Shown: in pieces, positions 7,228 through 19,117 of the stretch
How positions within the stretch are numbered: the first letter of the stretch is position 1
Layout: the number at the start of each line of letters is the position of its first letter
DNA from: Candidatus Acetothermia bacterium
Lineage (GTDB): Bacteria; Bipolaricaulota; Bipolaricaulia; RBG-16-55-9; JANLFV01
Direction of reading: 5' to 3'
Assembly (NCBI GenBank): GCA_024653345.1
Contig: JANLFV010000007.1
Location: forward strand, 16,578-80,577
Length of the DNA: 64,000 bases
Program-made: the position numbers and the translations under genes
Notes under the pieces: model-generated
Seen by the model: only the letters and a program-made list of their open reading frames with translations
Database searches by the model: none
Told to the model about the DNA's origin: nothing

Positions 7228-7829
7228 GACCCCCTCTTTCCCCGGTTGGCGATCCAGGGGCGAAGACGGGTGCCCTGGCGCAGCTCGGCCCGATGGGTCC
7301 AGGCCAGGATCAGGAGGTTCCCGCCCCAGGTCGCTAGGGTTGCACCTTCAGGCGCCCTAAGCGCTAAGTAGGTCCCCAGCCCGAGCATCCCTAAGATGAC
7401 GGACCAGGCGTCGTTTGTCTGGACGAGCGAGAAGAGCGCCACGGCGACCCCGAGGACCGTCGGGCCCTCCCAGAGGGTCAGGCCGGTCCAGAGGCCGAAG
7501 CTCACGGCCACGGCCTTCCCGCCGCGAAAGGCCAAGAACGGGGAGAAGGCATGGCCGAGGCCCGGTGCGAGCGCGACCGGGACCAGGCCCCAGCCGGGGA
7601 CCCCGTAGCGGGAGTGGGCCAGGCCGACGAAGACCGCCCCCTTCAGGCCGTCCAAGAGCGCGGCGGGGAGGCCGAGCCGCCAGCCTCCGGCCCGCCAGGC
7701 GTTGGCCGCCCCGGGGTTCCCGTCGCCGTAGCGGCGGATGTCATCGTGCAGGAAGAGCCTCCCCAGCCAGAGGGAGAAGGGGAGCGCCCCCACAAGGAAC
7801 CCGAGCCCCGCCCACAAGAGGGTCCTCAT
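7224..7829 (-). CDS. plsY: Glycerol-3-phosphate acyltransferase PlsY
   Basis: 201 aa multi-pass membrane protein. It transfers acyl from acyl-phosphate (made by PlsX, found at 28.5 kb here) to sn-1 of glycerol-3-phosphate. The PlsY signatures are clear: D-G-N-P-G-A-A-N near 37-44 and G-H-A-F-S-P-F-L-A-F-R-G-G-K-A near 93-107. Its start is set by an ATG close to the TM1 hydrophobic core. It is the first gene of a two-gene unit with the glycosyltransferase. Confidence 0.95.
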   Translation of the reverse strand: MRTLLWAGLGFLVGALPFSLWLGRLFLHDDIRRYGDGNPGAANAWRAGGWRLGLPAALLDGLKGAVFVGLAHSRYGVPGWGLVPVALAPGLGHAFSPFLAFRGGKAVAVSFGLWTGLTLWEGPTVLGVAVALFSLVQTNDAWSVILGMLGLGTYLALRAPEGATLATWGGNLLILAWTHRAELRQGTRLRPWIANRGKRGS

Positions 7830-8094
7830 CCTGCTCGCATTTTAGGACAACCGGCCTGGCGAGGGTAGTTCTTGCATGCAAGGCCCGAGAGTGCTGAGGT
7901 AACACCTCTTGACCTGCTCAAGAAGCATCAGGCAGGTTTGCGCGCGAATGAGGAGCAAGGCGGTAAACGGGAGGCTCGGGGAATTCCCGCGATGTCCGAA
8001 TAGCATAGCCCAACGGCACCGAGCTCAGCCGCTGCGACCGAGGCGGCGAAGTCGCCGAGGGAACAGTCGGCTGGAGCGAGTTGTTAGGCCGTCC
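7830..8094. other. Intergenic gap at island edge
   Basis: 265 nt between plsY and the end of the herA-like gene. It holds the attC-like site at 8008-8089 and no convincing coding sequence. Confidence 0.5.
8008..8089 (+). other. attC-like recombination site (candidate)
   Basis: Left end GCCCAAC (8008-8014) fits the RYYYAAC core and right end TTGTTAGGC (8081-8089) contains GTTAGGC, fitting GTTRRRY. The two cores pair 6 of 7 bases. Inside, GCTC-AGCCG-CTG pairs with its partner on the right arm with single-base bulges, and CGGCG-AAGT-CGCCG closes the centre. Length is 82 bp, within the attC range. It abuts the island (herA stop at 8095). No integrase and no second site are seen in the window. 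Confidence 0.4.
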
Positions 8095-9906
<1,812 letters not shown>

Positions 9907-9910
9907 AGGA

Positions 9911-11058
<1,148 letters not shown>

Positions 11059-11062
<4 letters not shown>

Positions 11063-12267
11063 GTTGCGGTCTTGTCCTGTTCGAGCAGTAGTAGATTTTT
11101 GATTTCCTCTTTACGCCACTCTCGCCACCCATTCACACGCTCCGCTCGCGGCAGCAACCAGCGCTCTCGCCACCAGGCGACCAGCTCCGAGAATGGCAGG
11201 TTGCGATAGACTGGTTCAGCATCACGGCCTTCCATATAGGCCTCCAGATTGTTTACCAAACGAAACAAGAACACCTCTTGCTTCACACCGTGACGGAGCA
11301 AATCGGACGGGAGGCCTAACTGATCCAGGGCTCGCACCATAGTTTGCCATTTCCGGCGCGGACCGGTACCAAAGCCGCCTCGTGTTGAAATCCCTTGGCT
11401 TTCCAGAAATTCGCGGAACAACGGGTAAAGTTCCATCAAGTGAAAAGTGCCATAGCCTTCCGTATAACCAAGAGACTCCGCTATGACCGTTCCGTTATAG
11501 TTCAGGCGGTTATACAGGCTGCTGCGCCCAAAAGCACTTGTGGTCGTAAGCGCGACGAGATGGGGTGGCAAGATGCGCCCTTCCATCTCGGTAGCTCGTT
11601 CGGAATACTTACGCCAATAAACCTGGCGAATCTCATTAGAGGCTGCCGCCAGTGCTATCAGCTTTCCGCCCAATAGGCGATCGTAGGGTGGTACGGCTCC
11701 CAACGTTTGAATGTCCATCGTCTGGTTGACCAGTTCCGTCTTCTTGCCAGGAGGATAACGAAAGAGGCGGTCCCGCGCCGGGAAACTAAGAGGAGGGGAC
11801 TGCAAAGCCAGCAGGCCGATCAGCTTTCCATTGGCTTCTTCCATAATCAGGAATCTCAGACGCCGGCCATAACCTTTGGAGAAAGGGAGAGACCAGAGCA
11901 GTCGGGCCACGCGAAAAAGGTTATGTTGTTGGGCTGTAACTACCTCGATTAGCGCTGGGCGAATACATTCTGGTGTGATTTCGTTTCCATCGGCGAAGGA
12001 GTGGAGATACCTAGACAGATGCTGCCGAAGCCAATCCTGACGGAGGGCGATTTCCAATTGAGCAGCAGGCCGGTGGAGCTGCCGCAAGCCGTCTTTATCA
12101 ACAGCTGGCGGCTGTAGGATGGCGTCCTTTGCCATTACAAATCCGGCTTCTCTCAGCTTATCAAGCACAAGCTTCTTTAATTCTGCTGGATCCAATCTAG
12201 TCACTGAGTTATCAAGCTGTCGTGACCGGGCGATAGGTCTATCGCTTTGTCTTCTAGAGAGTGCCAT
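11059..12267 (-). CDS. DUF4338 (Druantia DruA-like) family protein
   Basis: 402 aa, intact. The central region (about 130-300) resembles DUF4338: L-R-F-L-I with G-x-L-I-G-L-L-A-L, P-A-R-D-R, a Y-D-R-L-L-G-G-K-L-I-A-L segment, then T-T-S-A-F-G-R-S-S and G-Y-T-E-G-Y-G. DUF4338 is the DruA family of Druantia anti-phage systems, whose biochemical activity I do not know. It is the first gene of the island operon, followed by nurA (4-nt overlap) and herA. The start has GGAGAGGG 4 nt upstream and a strong promoter. The N-terminal 100 residues and C-terminal tail are unassigned. Family assignment is by motif memory, not search. Confidence 0.7.
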
Positions 12268-12292
12268 ACTACCCTCTCCACGAGCACTTTGG

Positions 12293-12322
12293 AGTATACC
12301 ATCTGGCCCTGCAGCTCGTCAA
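12293..12322 (-). promoter_or_regulatory. Promoter of the DUF4338-nurA-herA operon
   Basis: On the minus strand: TTGACG (12322-12317), 18-nt spacer, TATACT (12298-12293), 25 nt before the ATG. It is the only promoter visible for the island. Confidence 0.7.
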
Positions 12323-12343
12323 GAACATCCCCTTGGCTCTGCC

Positions 12344-12457
12344 TCACTGGATCCTGATCGTCTCAACGATGGCCTCAGGCAGGCTGGCCAGGACCTCTTC
12401 CTTGGTCCTCCCCTGCCTGATTCCACTCGATGTGCCGGGCGAGGCGCCAGCCCCTAT
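12344..12457 (-). pseudogene. HicB-like antitoxin remnant
   Basis: An open minus-strand frame of about 37 codons ends in TGA. Its tail reads Q-G-R-T-K-E-E-V-L-A-S-L-P-E-A-I and resembles the conserved C-terminal pattern of HicB antitoxins (S-x-G-x-T-x-E-E-A-L-x-N-I-x-E-A-I). There is no start codon and the N-terminal part is missing. It sits between the island promoter and the pyrC promoter. The match is short, so the call is tentative. Confidence 0.35.
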
Positions 12458-12460
12458 AAT
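12455..12460 (+). promoter_or_regulatory. -10 element of the pyrC operon
   Basis: Perfect TATAAT, 14 nt before the pyrC ATG. No good -35 is seen. The predicted leader is only about 8 nt. Confidence 0.5.
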
Positions 12461-12474
12461 CTACTGAGCAAGCG

Positions 12475-13752
12475 ATGAAGGTCCTATCGGGCGGGAAGGT
12501 CTACATCGAGGGCGAGCTTAGGGAGCTGGACATCGGCTTTTCCGAGAAGATCCAAGAGATCGGCGAGGGCCTGGAGGGCGACCGGCTCGACTGCTCCGGC
12601 CTGGTAATCCTCCCGGGGATGATCGACGCCCATGTCCACTTCCGGGACTTCGACCAGGCCCACAAGGAGACCTGGCAGACCGGCGGCCAGGCCGCGGCCA
12701 AGGGCGGGGTTACCACAGTCCTGGAGATGCCGAACACCGAGCCCCCGACCACGACCCTCGAGATGGTCGAGCGGAAGCGCGAGCTAGCCTCAAAGTCGCT
12801 CGTGAACTTCGGCCTCTATGGCGGCCTCACGGAGGGGAACATCGAGCTGATCCCTGACCTAGCGAGGGAGGTCGTGGCCTTCAAGCTCTACCTCGGGGAG
12901 ACGACCGGCGGGCTCACTGTCCGCGACCCCAAAGCGATAAGAGCCATCTTCAAGGCCGTGGCCGCGACGGGGAAGGTCCTGGCGGTCCACGCCCAGAGGG
13001 GCGACTCCGACGCCGAGGCCCGGGACCTGGCCTTCGCCATCGACTTGGCCGCAAGATACGATGTCCGGCTCCATCTGGCCCATGTCACCATAAAGGCCGG
13101 TGTCCTGGTGATCGAGGAGGCCAAGAGGGATGTGGACCTGACCTGCGAGACTTGCCCGCATTATCTCCTCTTCACCAGGCAGGACTTAGCCGAGCGGGGG
13201 CCGCTCCTCCTAGTCAATCCCCCCTTGGCTGAGGAGGAAGACCGCGGACTCCTCTGGGAGGCCCTCCAGGAGGGCCTGATCGACATCCTGGCGAGCGACC
13301 ATGCCCCGCACACCCTCGAGGAGAAGGGCTCAGACCACCCGCCCTCGGGCCTTCCAGGGGTCGAGACGACCCTCCCGCTGATGCTCGATGCCGTCAACCG
13401 CGGGAAGCTTAGCCTAGCCCAACTGGTCCGGGCCTTCGTGGAAAACCCGGCCCGGAGGTTCGGCCTCAAGGGGAAGGGCCGGCTCGACCTCGCCTCCGAC
13501 GCCGACCTTGTGCTCGTGGACCTCGAGCGGTGGGGGAAGGTCGTGCGGGAGGAGCTGGCGACGAAGTGCGGCTGGTCGCCCTACGAGGGGCTTGAGCTGC
13601 GCGGCTGGCCTCTCCTGACGATCGTCCGCGGCGAGCCAGTCTACCGAGCCCCGGGCTTTGCCCTCCCGGACGATTGGGCCGACTTGGAGGGGTGCTCCCG
13701 GCGGTCCACTCCCTCGGGGTCCGCCTTTGACAACTCCTTCCGGCGGGGCTAG
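12475..13752 (+). CDS. pyrC: Dihydroorotase (class I)
   Basis: 425 aa amidohydrolase that cyclises carbamoyl-aspartate to dihydroorotate, step 3 of pyrimidine synthesis. Metal ligands are complete: H-V-H-F-R-D (His53, His55), the carboxylated lysine in A-F-K-L-Y-L (Lys137), His172 (V-H-A-Q), H-L-A-H near 200, and S-D-H-A-P-H with the catalytic Asp near 290. It runs about 25 residues past the usual C-terminus (after P-V-Y-R) into a Ser/Arg-rich tail. It heads a cluster with pyrE and a sigma factor. Confidence 0.93.
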   Translation: MKVLSGGKVYIEGELRELDIGFSEKIQEIGEGLEGDRLDCSGLVILPGMIDAHVHFRDFDQAHKETWQTGGQAAAKGGVTTVLEMPNTEPPTTTLEMVERKRELASKSLVNFGLYGGLTEGNIELIPDLAREVVAFKLYLGETTGGLTVRDPKAIRAIFKAVAATGKVLAVHAQRGDSDAEARDLAFAIDLAARYDVRLHLAHVTIKAGVLVIEEAKRDVDLTCETCPHYLLFTRQDLAERGPLLLVNPPLAEEEDRGLLWEALQEGLIDILASDHAPHTLEEKGSDHPPSGLPGVETTLPLMLDAVNRGKLSLAQLVRAFVENPARRFGLKGKGRLDLASDADLVLVDLERWGKVVREELATKCGWSPYEGLELRGWPLLTIVRGEPVYRAPGFALPDDWADLEGCSRRSTPSGSAFDNSFRRG

Positions 13753-13764
13753 ATTGCGCTAGAG

Positions 13765-14424
13765 ATGGAAGGGATCGCGCGGCTCCTCCTCGAGACGGAC
13801 TCGATCGTCATCGACCTGGCGAGGTCGTTCAGGCTCGTCTCGGGCCGCCTCTCCCCGGTCTATGTCGACTGCCGGCGGCTCATCTCCTTCCCTCAGGCCC
13901 GGGAGGCCGTGGTCGCGGCCTTTGCCGAGCTGGCTGAGCGGGAGATCGGCCTGGACCAGATCGATGTGATCGCCGGGGGCGAGACCGCGGGGATCCCCTT
14001 CGCCGCCTTCCTCGCCCAGCGGCTGGGGAAGCCGATGATCTATGTCCGGAAGGAGCCGAAGGGCCACGGGCTGGGAAGACCGGCCGGCAGAGGGCAGCCG
14101 GGAGAAGGCGCCCAGATCGAGGGGGTCCTCGAGCCGGGCCAGCGGGTCCTCTTGGTCGAGGACCTCGTGACCGACGGCGGGAGCAAGCTCCGGTTCGTGG
14201 AGGGGCTCGAGCGGGCGGGCGGGCTCGTCCGGGACTGCCTGACGGTCTTCGAGTATTTCTCGGAGCGGGCCGGGCTCCGCCGGGCGCGGGAGGCCCTCTC
14301 AGCCCGCGGGCTCAGGCTCCATAGCCTGACGAATTGGGACGAGGTCCTCGAGCTGGCCGCGGGCCGGTTCGCGCCGGCCGAGCTCGAGCAGGTCCTGGCG
14401 TTCTTGCGGGAGCTGGAGTTCTAA
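13765..14424 (+). CDS. pyrE: Orotate phosphoribosyltransferase
   Basis: 219 aa. It couples orotate with PRPP to give OMP, directly after dihydroorotate oxidation. The PRPP-binding motif [13 protein letters not shown] lies near 126-138. The flexible-loop [10 protein letters not shown] at 92-101 includes the catalytic Lys residues. It is 12 nt downstream of pyrC; the sigma-factor ATG follows one base after its stop, so the three genes look co-transcribed. Confidence 0.93.
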   Translation: MEGIARLLLETDSIVIDLARSFRLVSGRLSPVYVDCRRLISFPQAREAVVAAFAELAEREIGLDQIDVIAGGETAGIPFAAFLAQRLGKPMIYVRKEPKGHGLGRPAGRGQPGEGAQIEGVLEPGQRVLLVEDLVTDGGSKLRFVEGLERAGGLVRDCLTVFEYFSERAGLRRAREALSARGLRLHSLTNWDEVLELAAGRFAPAELEQVLAFLRELEF

Positions 14425-14425
14425 T

Positions 14426-15292
14426 ATGGAGCTCGAGGAGCCGGGTGAGGGGGGCGAGGTCACGCCCCAGAGCCTTCTGGAGCGCTACCTCCAGGAGATC
14501 GGGAAGGTCCCGCTGTTGAGCGAGGCCGAGGAGCGGGAGTTGGCCCGCCGGGTCCGTGCGGGGGACGAGGAGGCGAAGGAGCGATTCATCCGGGCGAACC
14601 TCCGGTTGGTCGTCTCGATCGCCCGCCACTACTCGAGCTACGGCCTCCCCCTGCTCGACCTGATCCAGGAGGGGAATGTCGGGCTCCTCCGGGCGGTCGA
14701 ACGGTTCCAGCCGGAGAAAGGATACAAGTTCTCCACCTATGCCACCTGGTGGATCAGGCAAGCGATCGTCCGGGCCCTCGCGGAGCAGGGGCGGACGATC
14801 CGCCTTCCGGAGCATGTGATCGAGCTGATCCTGAAGATCAACGAGGCCGAGGAGGAGTTCCTCCACGAGACGGGTCAGCGGCCGACGCTCGAGGAGTTGG
14901 CCAAGCGGCTCGACCTCCCGCTGGAGAAGGTCCGCCAGGCAAAGGAGGCCGCGGCCCACCCGCTCTCGCTCGAGGCCCCGGTCGGTGAGCGGGGTGAAGA
15001 GACCCTGGGCGACCTCCTCGGCGCGGACGGGCTCTCGCCGCCGCAGGAGATCACCAGGGAGCTGCTGCTGAGCGAGCTGGAGGAGTCGCTCCAGGAGTTG
15101 CCCGAGCGGGAGCGGGAGATCCTCGAGCTGAGATACGGCTTGAGGGGCCGAGAGGCGCTCACCCTCGAGGAGATCGGGAAGCTCCTGGGGATCTCGCGCG
15201 AGCGGGTCCGCCAACTCGAGGCCCAGGCCCTCCAGCGGCTCCGTGACCCCCTGATCCGGCAGAAGCTCCGCCACTTCTGGCAGCATGACTGA
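14426..15292 (+). CDS. RpoD-like sigma-70 family sigma factor
   Basis: 288 aa with sigma regions 1.2 to 4.2 and no region 1.1. Region 2 carries [19 protein letters not shown] and the -10-reading helix [13 protein letters not shown]. Region 3 starts at the P-T-L-E-E-L-A segment. Region 4.2 ends with [18 protein letters not shown]. It is short compared with housekeeping RpoD and could be the primary sigma of a lineage with small sigmas, or a group 2 paralogue. It sits in an operon with pyrC-pyrE. Confidence 0.92.
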   Translation: MELEEPGEGGEVTPQSLLERYLQEIGKVPLLSEAEERELARRVRAGDEEAKERFIRANLRLVVSIARHYSSYGLPLLDLIQEGNVGLLRAVERFQPEKGYKFSTYATWWIRQAIVRALAEQGRTIRLPEHVIELILKINEAEEEFLHETGQRPTLEELAKRLDLPLEKVRQAKEAAAHPLSLEAPVGERGEETLGDLLGADGLSPPQEITRELLLSELEESLQELPEREREILELRYGLRGREALTLEEIGKLLGISRERVRQLEAQALQRLRDPLIRQKLRHFWQHD

Positions 15293-16625
15293 TCCGGCCC
15301 GCCAGGCTGAGGAGAGGTCGCGAGGGCCTGCCAGTCTGAGCCCGGAGCGGTTCGACTCCGCCACGCGGACGGTCCGCGAGGTCGCCCTGGCCCTCGAAGG
15401 CGGTGGAGACGGGCCTGGCGAGGTCTATCCTCGGGGAGCGGGGATCTTCTTGCGCGCGGTCGGCCTCCTGCCGGAGGCCGCGAGGATCCGGGCGATCGAA
15501 TGGGGCCTGGCCCGGTTCCTGGGTAGGAGCTCGGCGCAGCTCCGCGAGCTCGACCCGGCCACCCTGACGCGCTGGTGCATCTCCCAGTATCCTTCGCGGC
15601 CTTATCGGGCAATCGTCGTCGGGTCGCCGAGCGGGGCGGTCGCCCACCTCGCGGCTCTGCTGGGAGCGCCCTTCCTCACCTCTTCCTTCCTCTTGAGCTT
15701 CCGCCACCGCATCGCACCGGATGACATCCAGAGCTATCGGGAGTTCGGGGAGAGGGTCGCGGCCCGGCTGCTCGAGCGGCACGAGGAGTTCGAGGCGATC
15801 AACCACTACGACCCGCTCCACGACCGCGCGCTCATCAAGCATGCCGACCTCCTCCGGCTCCGACTGGTCCGCCTCCCGGAGGCCTACTGCCAGTTCATCC
15901 GGGAGCATCTGGCCCGTGATGGCTGTCTGATCTTGATCAGCTGCACCTACCCCTGGCCCCAATATCGCTTGGGCGAGCGGAGCTTCCTCCAGGTCGGTGG
16001 GCTGGGAGGCGTCAGTCCGGAGGAGTTCCTGCGGAGATGGAGCCTCCAGCAGCCGCTGGAGGAGCGGCCGGAATCGGAGTGGGGCTGCCCGCCAGGGCTG
16101 GCCCAGGAGGTGCGCCGCTTCGCCCGGGAGAGTAGACTGGAGCTGCTCGAGCTGCAGCTCGATCACCCGCAGCGCTACAGCCTCCTCGCCTATCGAGCCT
16201 ACCTTGCCGCAGGGGCCCGAGAGGACGAGCTGATGCTCGACTGCTTCACCTACATCAATCCCTACACCAACCTCATCACCGCGATTCCCGCGCTCTGGCT
16301 CCCTTATAACGATCGGGAGAGCTTCGGCTTCGCCCGCCGGTTCGTCGCGGAGAGGGGCTTTGCCAGGATCTACCTCGCTCTGGCCACCTCGTTCGCCCGG
16401 TGCGAGGACACCGTGGCCTTTGCCGAGTGGGCGCGGCTCTTGGAGCGGAAGGGGCAGCTCGAGCTTCTGGGGGTCGATCCCCGGCGCTACCCCGCCGACC
16501 CCTGGGCCCCGTTTGCCTACCGCGGGAAGCTCGCCCGTCTCCGCGAGGCCCGCGCTCGCGAGGAGCGAATCCATCTTGAGCCGCGGGCTCTCCAGGGATT
16601 GACAGAGGCACTAGAACTGAGGTAA
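15285..16625 (+). CDS. Conserved-looking protein of unknown function
   Basis: 446 aa, soluble, with no signal peptide. I do not recognise the fold. Visible features are a [17 protein letters not shown] stretch near 107-123, [11 protein letters not shown] near 206-216 and a charged Arg/Glu-rich C-terminus. The latter two segments are loosely reminiscent of Rossmann-type alternation, but no cofactor motif is complete. Its ATG lies inside the last codons of the sigma factor (8-nt overlap), so it is translationally coupled and may act with that factor. Confidence 0.7.
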   Translation: MTDPARQAEERSRGPASLSPERFDSATRTVREVALALEGGGDGPGEVYPRGAGIFLRAVGLLPEAARIRAIEWGLARFLGRSSAQLRELDPATLTRWCISQYPSRPYRAIVVGSPSGAVAHLAALLGAPFLTSSFLLSFRHRIAPDDIQSYREFGERVAARLLERHEEFEAINHYDPLHDRALIKHADLLRLRLVRLPEAYCQFIREHLARDGCLILISCTYPWPQYRLGERSFLQVGGLGGVSPEEFLRRWSLQQPLEERPESEWGCPPGLAQEVRRFARESRLELLELQLDHPQRYSLLAYRAYLAAGAREDELMLDCFTYINPYTNLITAIPALWLPYNDRESFGFARRFVAERGFARIYLALATSFARCEDTVAFAEWARLLERKGQLELLGVDPRRYPADPWAPFAYRGKLARLREARAREERIHLEPRALQGLTEALELR

Positions 16626-16628
16626 AAT
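16599..16628 (+). promoter_or_regulatory. Promoter before the small membrane protein and CDP-alcohol transferase
   Basis: TTGACA (16599-16604), 18-nt spacer, TAAAAT (16623-16628). It overlaps the end of the preceding coding sequence. Confidence 0.65.
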
Positions 16629-16650
16629 GAGTTTGGTTTAAGGGGGCGAG

Positions 16651-16959
16651 ATGGACCGAGAAGGCAGGCGCGTATGGCGACCGGGGTTGACGCAGGCGCG
16701 AGTCGAGTGGGGTCTGCTCATCCTCCTGTTCACCCTTGCCTACGCTTTCTTCGCGCTGGCATTCATTGCCATCCGGCTCTGGCTCTGGGCTTCCGCGGCC
16801 TGCTGGAGCCTGGCGCTCAGGTGGCGGCGGGCCGTGGCCGGCGGCCCCTACGAGCGACTCCTCCCGCGGCCGCTCCGCGAGCCTGGGGGCGAGGAGCGGC
16901 TGGAAGAGCTGATCGTGCGGAACCGCGAGATCCTCGAAAGATATGGCTGGCTGCCATGA
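16651..16959 (+). CDS. Small membrane protein of unknown function
   Basis: 102 aa. A basic N-terminus is followed by one long hydrophobic stretch (about 20-52, either one long TM or a helical hairpin). A soluble C-terminal tail ends in the amphipathic segment E-E-L-I-V-R-N-R-E-I-L-E-R. Family unknown. It has its own promoter and a GGGGGCGAG site, and is followed after 17 nt by the CDP-alcohol phosphatidyltransferase, which suggests a membrane-lipid context. Confidence 0.6.
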   Translation: MDREGRRVWRPGLTQARVEWGLLILLFTLAYAFFALAFIAIRLWLWASAACWSLALRWRRAVAGGPYERLLPRPLREPGGEERLEELIVRNREILERYGWLP

Positions 16960-16976
16960 CATGAGAGGAGGTCAAG

Positions 16977-17540
16977 ATGGCTCGCGCTAGGATACCTGAT
17001 CTGTTGACCTTTGCCCGGCTGCCCCTCGGGGTGGTGATCGCCCTCCACGGCCTCGCCGGGCGGCGCGCCGCGGGGACGGTCATGCTCCTCTTGCTCCTCG
17101 GCTGGTCGCTCGACTTCCTCGACGGCCGGCTGGCGCGCAGGCTGAAGGAAGAGCCGGGCTGGATCGGGGAGTATGAGATCCTCTTCGACCTCGTCCTCTG
17201 CCTCGGCTCGCTGGCTTACCTCGGCCTGGCGGGGTTCATCCCCTGGCCCGCAGCGCTCGGCTACATCACCCTCGCCGGGACGGTCGCCGGCCTGGCTACA
17301 GCCATCACCACTGCCGAACGGACCTACTCCATCACTCAAGTGGTCGAGGTCCCGCTGATCTTCATCCCCCCGATCTTCCTTCTGCTGGCCTCGCCTTGGT
17401 GGATCATCCTCGTCACCATCATCTGGGCTCTCCTCTCCCTTGCCTTGGAATGGGACCGGGCGATGGAGCTGAAGGGGAAGGTCGTGGAGAGCCACCATCT
17501 CACGCTCGCGGCAATCTGGCGACTGATCAGACGAGGCTAG
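16977..17540 (+). CDS. CDP-alcohol phosphatidyltransferase-like protein
   Basis: 187 aa, with five or six TM helices. The first half of the family motif is intact: D-x2-D-G-x2-A-R (D-F-L-D-G-R-L-A-R, near 47-55). The second half should read G-x3-D-x3-D but here is G-E-Y-E-I-L-F-D-L-V-L-C, so only one of the two expected Asp residues is obvious. The family makes phosphatidyl-glycerophosphate, -inositol, -serine and similar lipids. The altered second half makes the activity uncertain. A strong GGAGG site precedes the ATG. Confidence 0.75.
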   Translation: MARARIPDLLTFARLPLGVVIALHGLAGRRAAGTVMLLLLLGWSLDFLDGRLARRLKEEPGWIGEYEILFDLVLCLGSLAYLGLAGFIPWPAALGYITLAGTVAGLATAITTAERTYSITQVVEVPLIFIPPIFLLLASPWWIILVTIIWALLSLALEWDRAMELKGKVVESHHLTLAAIWRLIRRG

Positions 17541-17636
17541 CCCGGGCTCGTTCTGCTGGCCCTTGGCCTTGCGCTGATGCCCCCGAGCCGGTAGGATGAT
17601 CATCTGACCGCGCCTCGGGGGTGAGGAGGTCGGGTG

Positions 17637-18206
17637 ATGAAGAATCCCTTCCTGATCGGCGAGCGGCTGTATTTGCGCCCACTGGAGGAGAGCGACATCT
17701 CCACCTGCCTCCGCTGGATCAACGATCCCGAGGTCACAAGGACTCTCGGGATGTATCGCCCAATGAATGAGCCCCGGGAGCGGGAATGGCTCGAGAGCCG
17801 TTATAAGGATGATAAGGAGATTGGCCTGGCAATCGTCCTTAAGGAGAACGATAAACACATCGGGAACATCGGCCTCCACGGGCTCGACTGGAAGAACCGC
17901 GAGGCGGAGCTGGGGATCATGATCGGGGAGAAGGACCAGTGGGACAAGGGCTACGGGCACGAGGCGATCGAGCTGATGCTCGGCTACGGCTTCGACCGGC
18001 TCGGGCTCCATCGGATCTACTTGCGGGTCTACGAGAATAACCTCTGGGCGCAGCGGTGCTACGAGAAGGCCGGCTTCCGCCGGGAGGGGGTGATGCGGGA
18101 GTCGGTCTTCAGCGAGGGGCGCTACTGGGATACCATCCTCATGAGCTTGCTAGAAAGGGAATGGCGGGAGCTTCGGTCCAAATCTGGGAAAGGGGAGCTG
18201 GTATGA
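17637..18206 (+). CDS. GNAT acetyltransferase (RimJ/RimL-like)
   Basis: 189 aa GNAT domain. It has the RimJ/RimL-type opening (L-I-G-E-R-L-Y-L-R-P-L-E-E), an acetyl-CoA P-loop region with D-K-G-Y-G-H-E-A (Q/R-x2-G-x-G/A variant) near 105-112, and R-C-Y-E-K-A-G-F-R-R-E-G near 141-152. The substrate (ribosomal N-terminus, antibiotic or polyamine) is unknown. The ATG at 17637 sits 6 nt after GAGGAGGT; the GTG one codon upstream is too close. Its TGA overlaps the ATG of the ABC ATPase gene. Confidence 0.85.
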   Translation: MKNPFLIGERLYLRPLEESDISTCLRWINDPEVTRTLGMYRPMNEPREREWLESRYKDDKEIGLAIVLKENDKHIGNIGLHGLDWKNREAELGIMIGEKDQWDKGYGHEAIELMLGYGFDRLGLHRIYLRVYENNLWAQRCYEKAGFRREGVMRESVFSEGRYWDTILMSLLEREWRELRSKSGKGELV

Positions 18207-19117
18207 TCATCACCGAGGGGCTAACGCGGAAGTTCAAGGACCTGGTGGCCGTCGAGGGCCTGGACCTGGAGGTCGAGGAGGGCGAAGTTTTCGGCTTCCT
18301 CGGCCCGAACGGCGCGGGGAAGACCACGACCGTGAGGATGCTCGCGGCCCTCATCGCCCCCACGAGCGGCCGGGCCGTCGTGGCCGGCTACCAGCTCGGG
18401 AAGGAGAACCAGAAGATCCGCGAGGTCGTGGGGGTCCTCACCGAGAGCCCCGGGCTCTACGGGCGGCTCTCGGCCTACCAGAACCTCGAATTCTTCGCCA
18501 GGCTCTACGGCGTCCGCGCGCGGGCCGGGCAGGTCGAGAAATACTTGAGGATGCTCGACCTCTGGGACCGGCGGGACGAGCCGGTCGGCCGGTTCTCGAA
18601 AGGGCTGCAGCAGAAGGTCGCGCTCGCACGGGCGCTCATCCATGAACCGCGGGTTCTCTTCTTGGACGAGCCGACGGCGGGGCTCGACCCCGAGGCGGCC
18701 AAGCTGGTCCGGGACTTCATCGAGGAATTAGCGAAGGAGGAGCGGCGGACGATCTTCCTCTGCACCCATAATCTTTCAGAGGCCGAGCGGCTTTGCGACC
18801 GGATCGGATTAATTAAACAGAGGCTGATCAAGGTCGGGACACCAGAGGAGCTGAAGGGCGAGCTCTACGGCCGCCGAACAGTGATCCAGCTCAAGAGCCT
18901 GCCGCCCGCTGTCGAGGCGGAGATCGGCCGGCTCCCGTTCGTCGAGGGCCTCCAGGCGGACGGGAACAAGTTGATCCTGACCCTCGCTCAGCCCGAGAGC
19001 CAGAACCCTCTGATCGTGAGGCGGCTCGTCGAGCTCGGCGGGGAGGTCCAGTGGGTCCAGAAGATGGAGCACACCCTCGAGGAGGTCTACCTCGATTTGG
19101 TGAAGGAGGGGGAATGA
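18203..19117 (+). CDS. ABC transporter ATP-binding protein (exporter type)
   Basis: 304 aa. Walker A G-P-N-G-A-G-K-T-T near 38-46, signature F-S-K-G-L-Q-Q-K near 134 (a variant of LSGGQ), Walker B V-L-F-L-D-E-P near 157, and H-loop C-T-H-N near 194. The C-terminal 80-residue extension is typical of the CcmA/DRR-type ABC-2 exporters and Na+ or drug efflux pumps. It is translationally coupled to the GNAT upstream and the permease downstream (both 4-nt ATGA overlaps). The cargo is not known. Confidence 0.9.
   Translation: MIITEGLTRKFKDLVAVEGLDLEVEEGEVFGFLGPNGAGKTTTVRMLAALIAPTSGRAVVAGYQLGKENQKIREVVGVLTESPGLYGRLSAYQNLEFFARLYGVRARAGQVEKYLRMLDLWDRRDEPVGRFSKGLQQKVALARALIHEPRVLFLDEPTAGLDPEAAKLVRDFIEELAKEERRTIFLCTHNLSEAERLCDRIGLIKQRLIKVGTPEELKGELYGRRTVIQLKSLPPAVEAEIGRLPFVEGLQADGNKLILTLAQPESQNPLIVRRLVELGGEVQWVQKMEHTLEEVYLDLVKEGE

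Noticed and set aside
15159-16574. 471-codon antisense frame opposite the unknown 446-aa gene
   Set aside because: Composition is typical of an antisense shadow, with no start signal. The plus-strand gene is coupled to the sigma factor.
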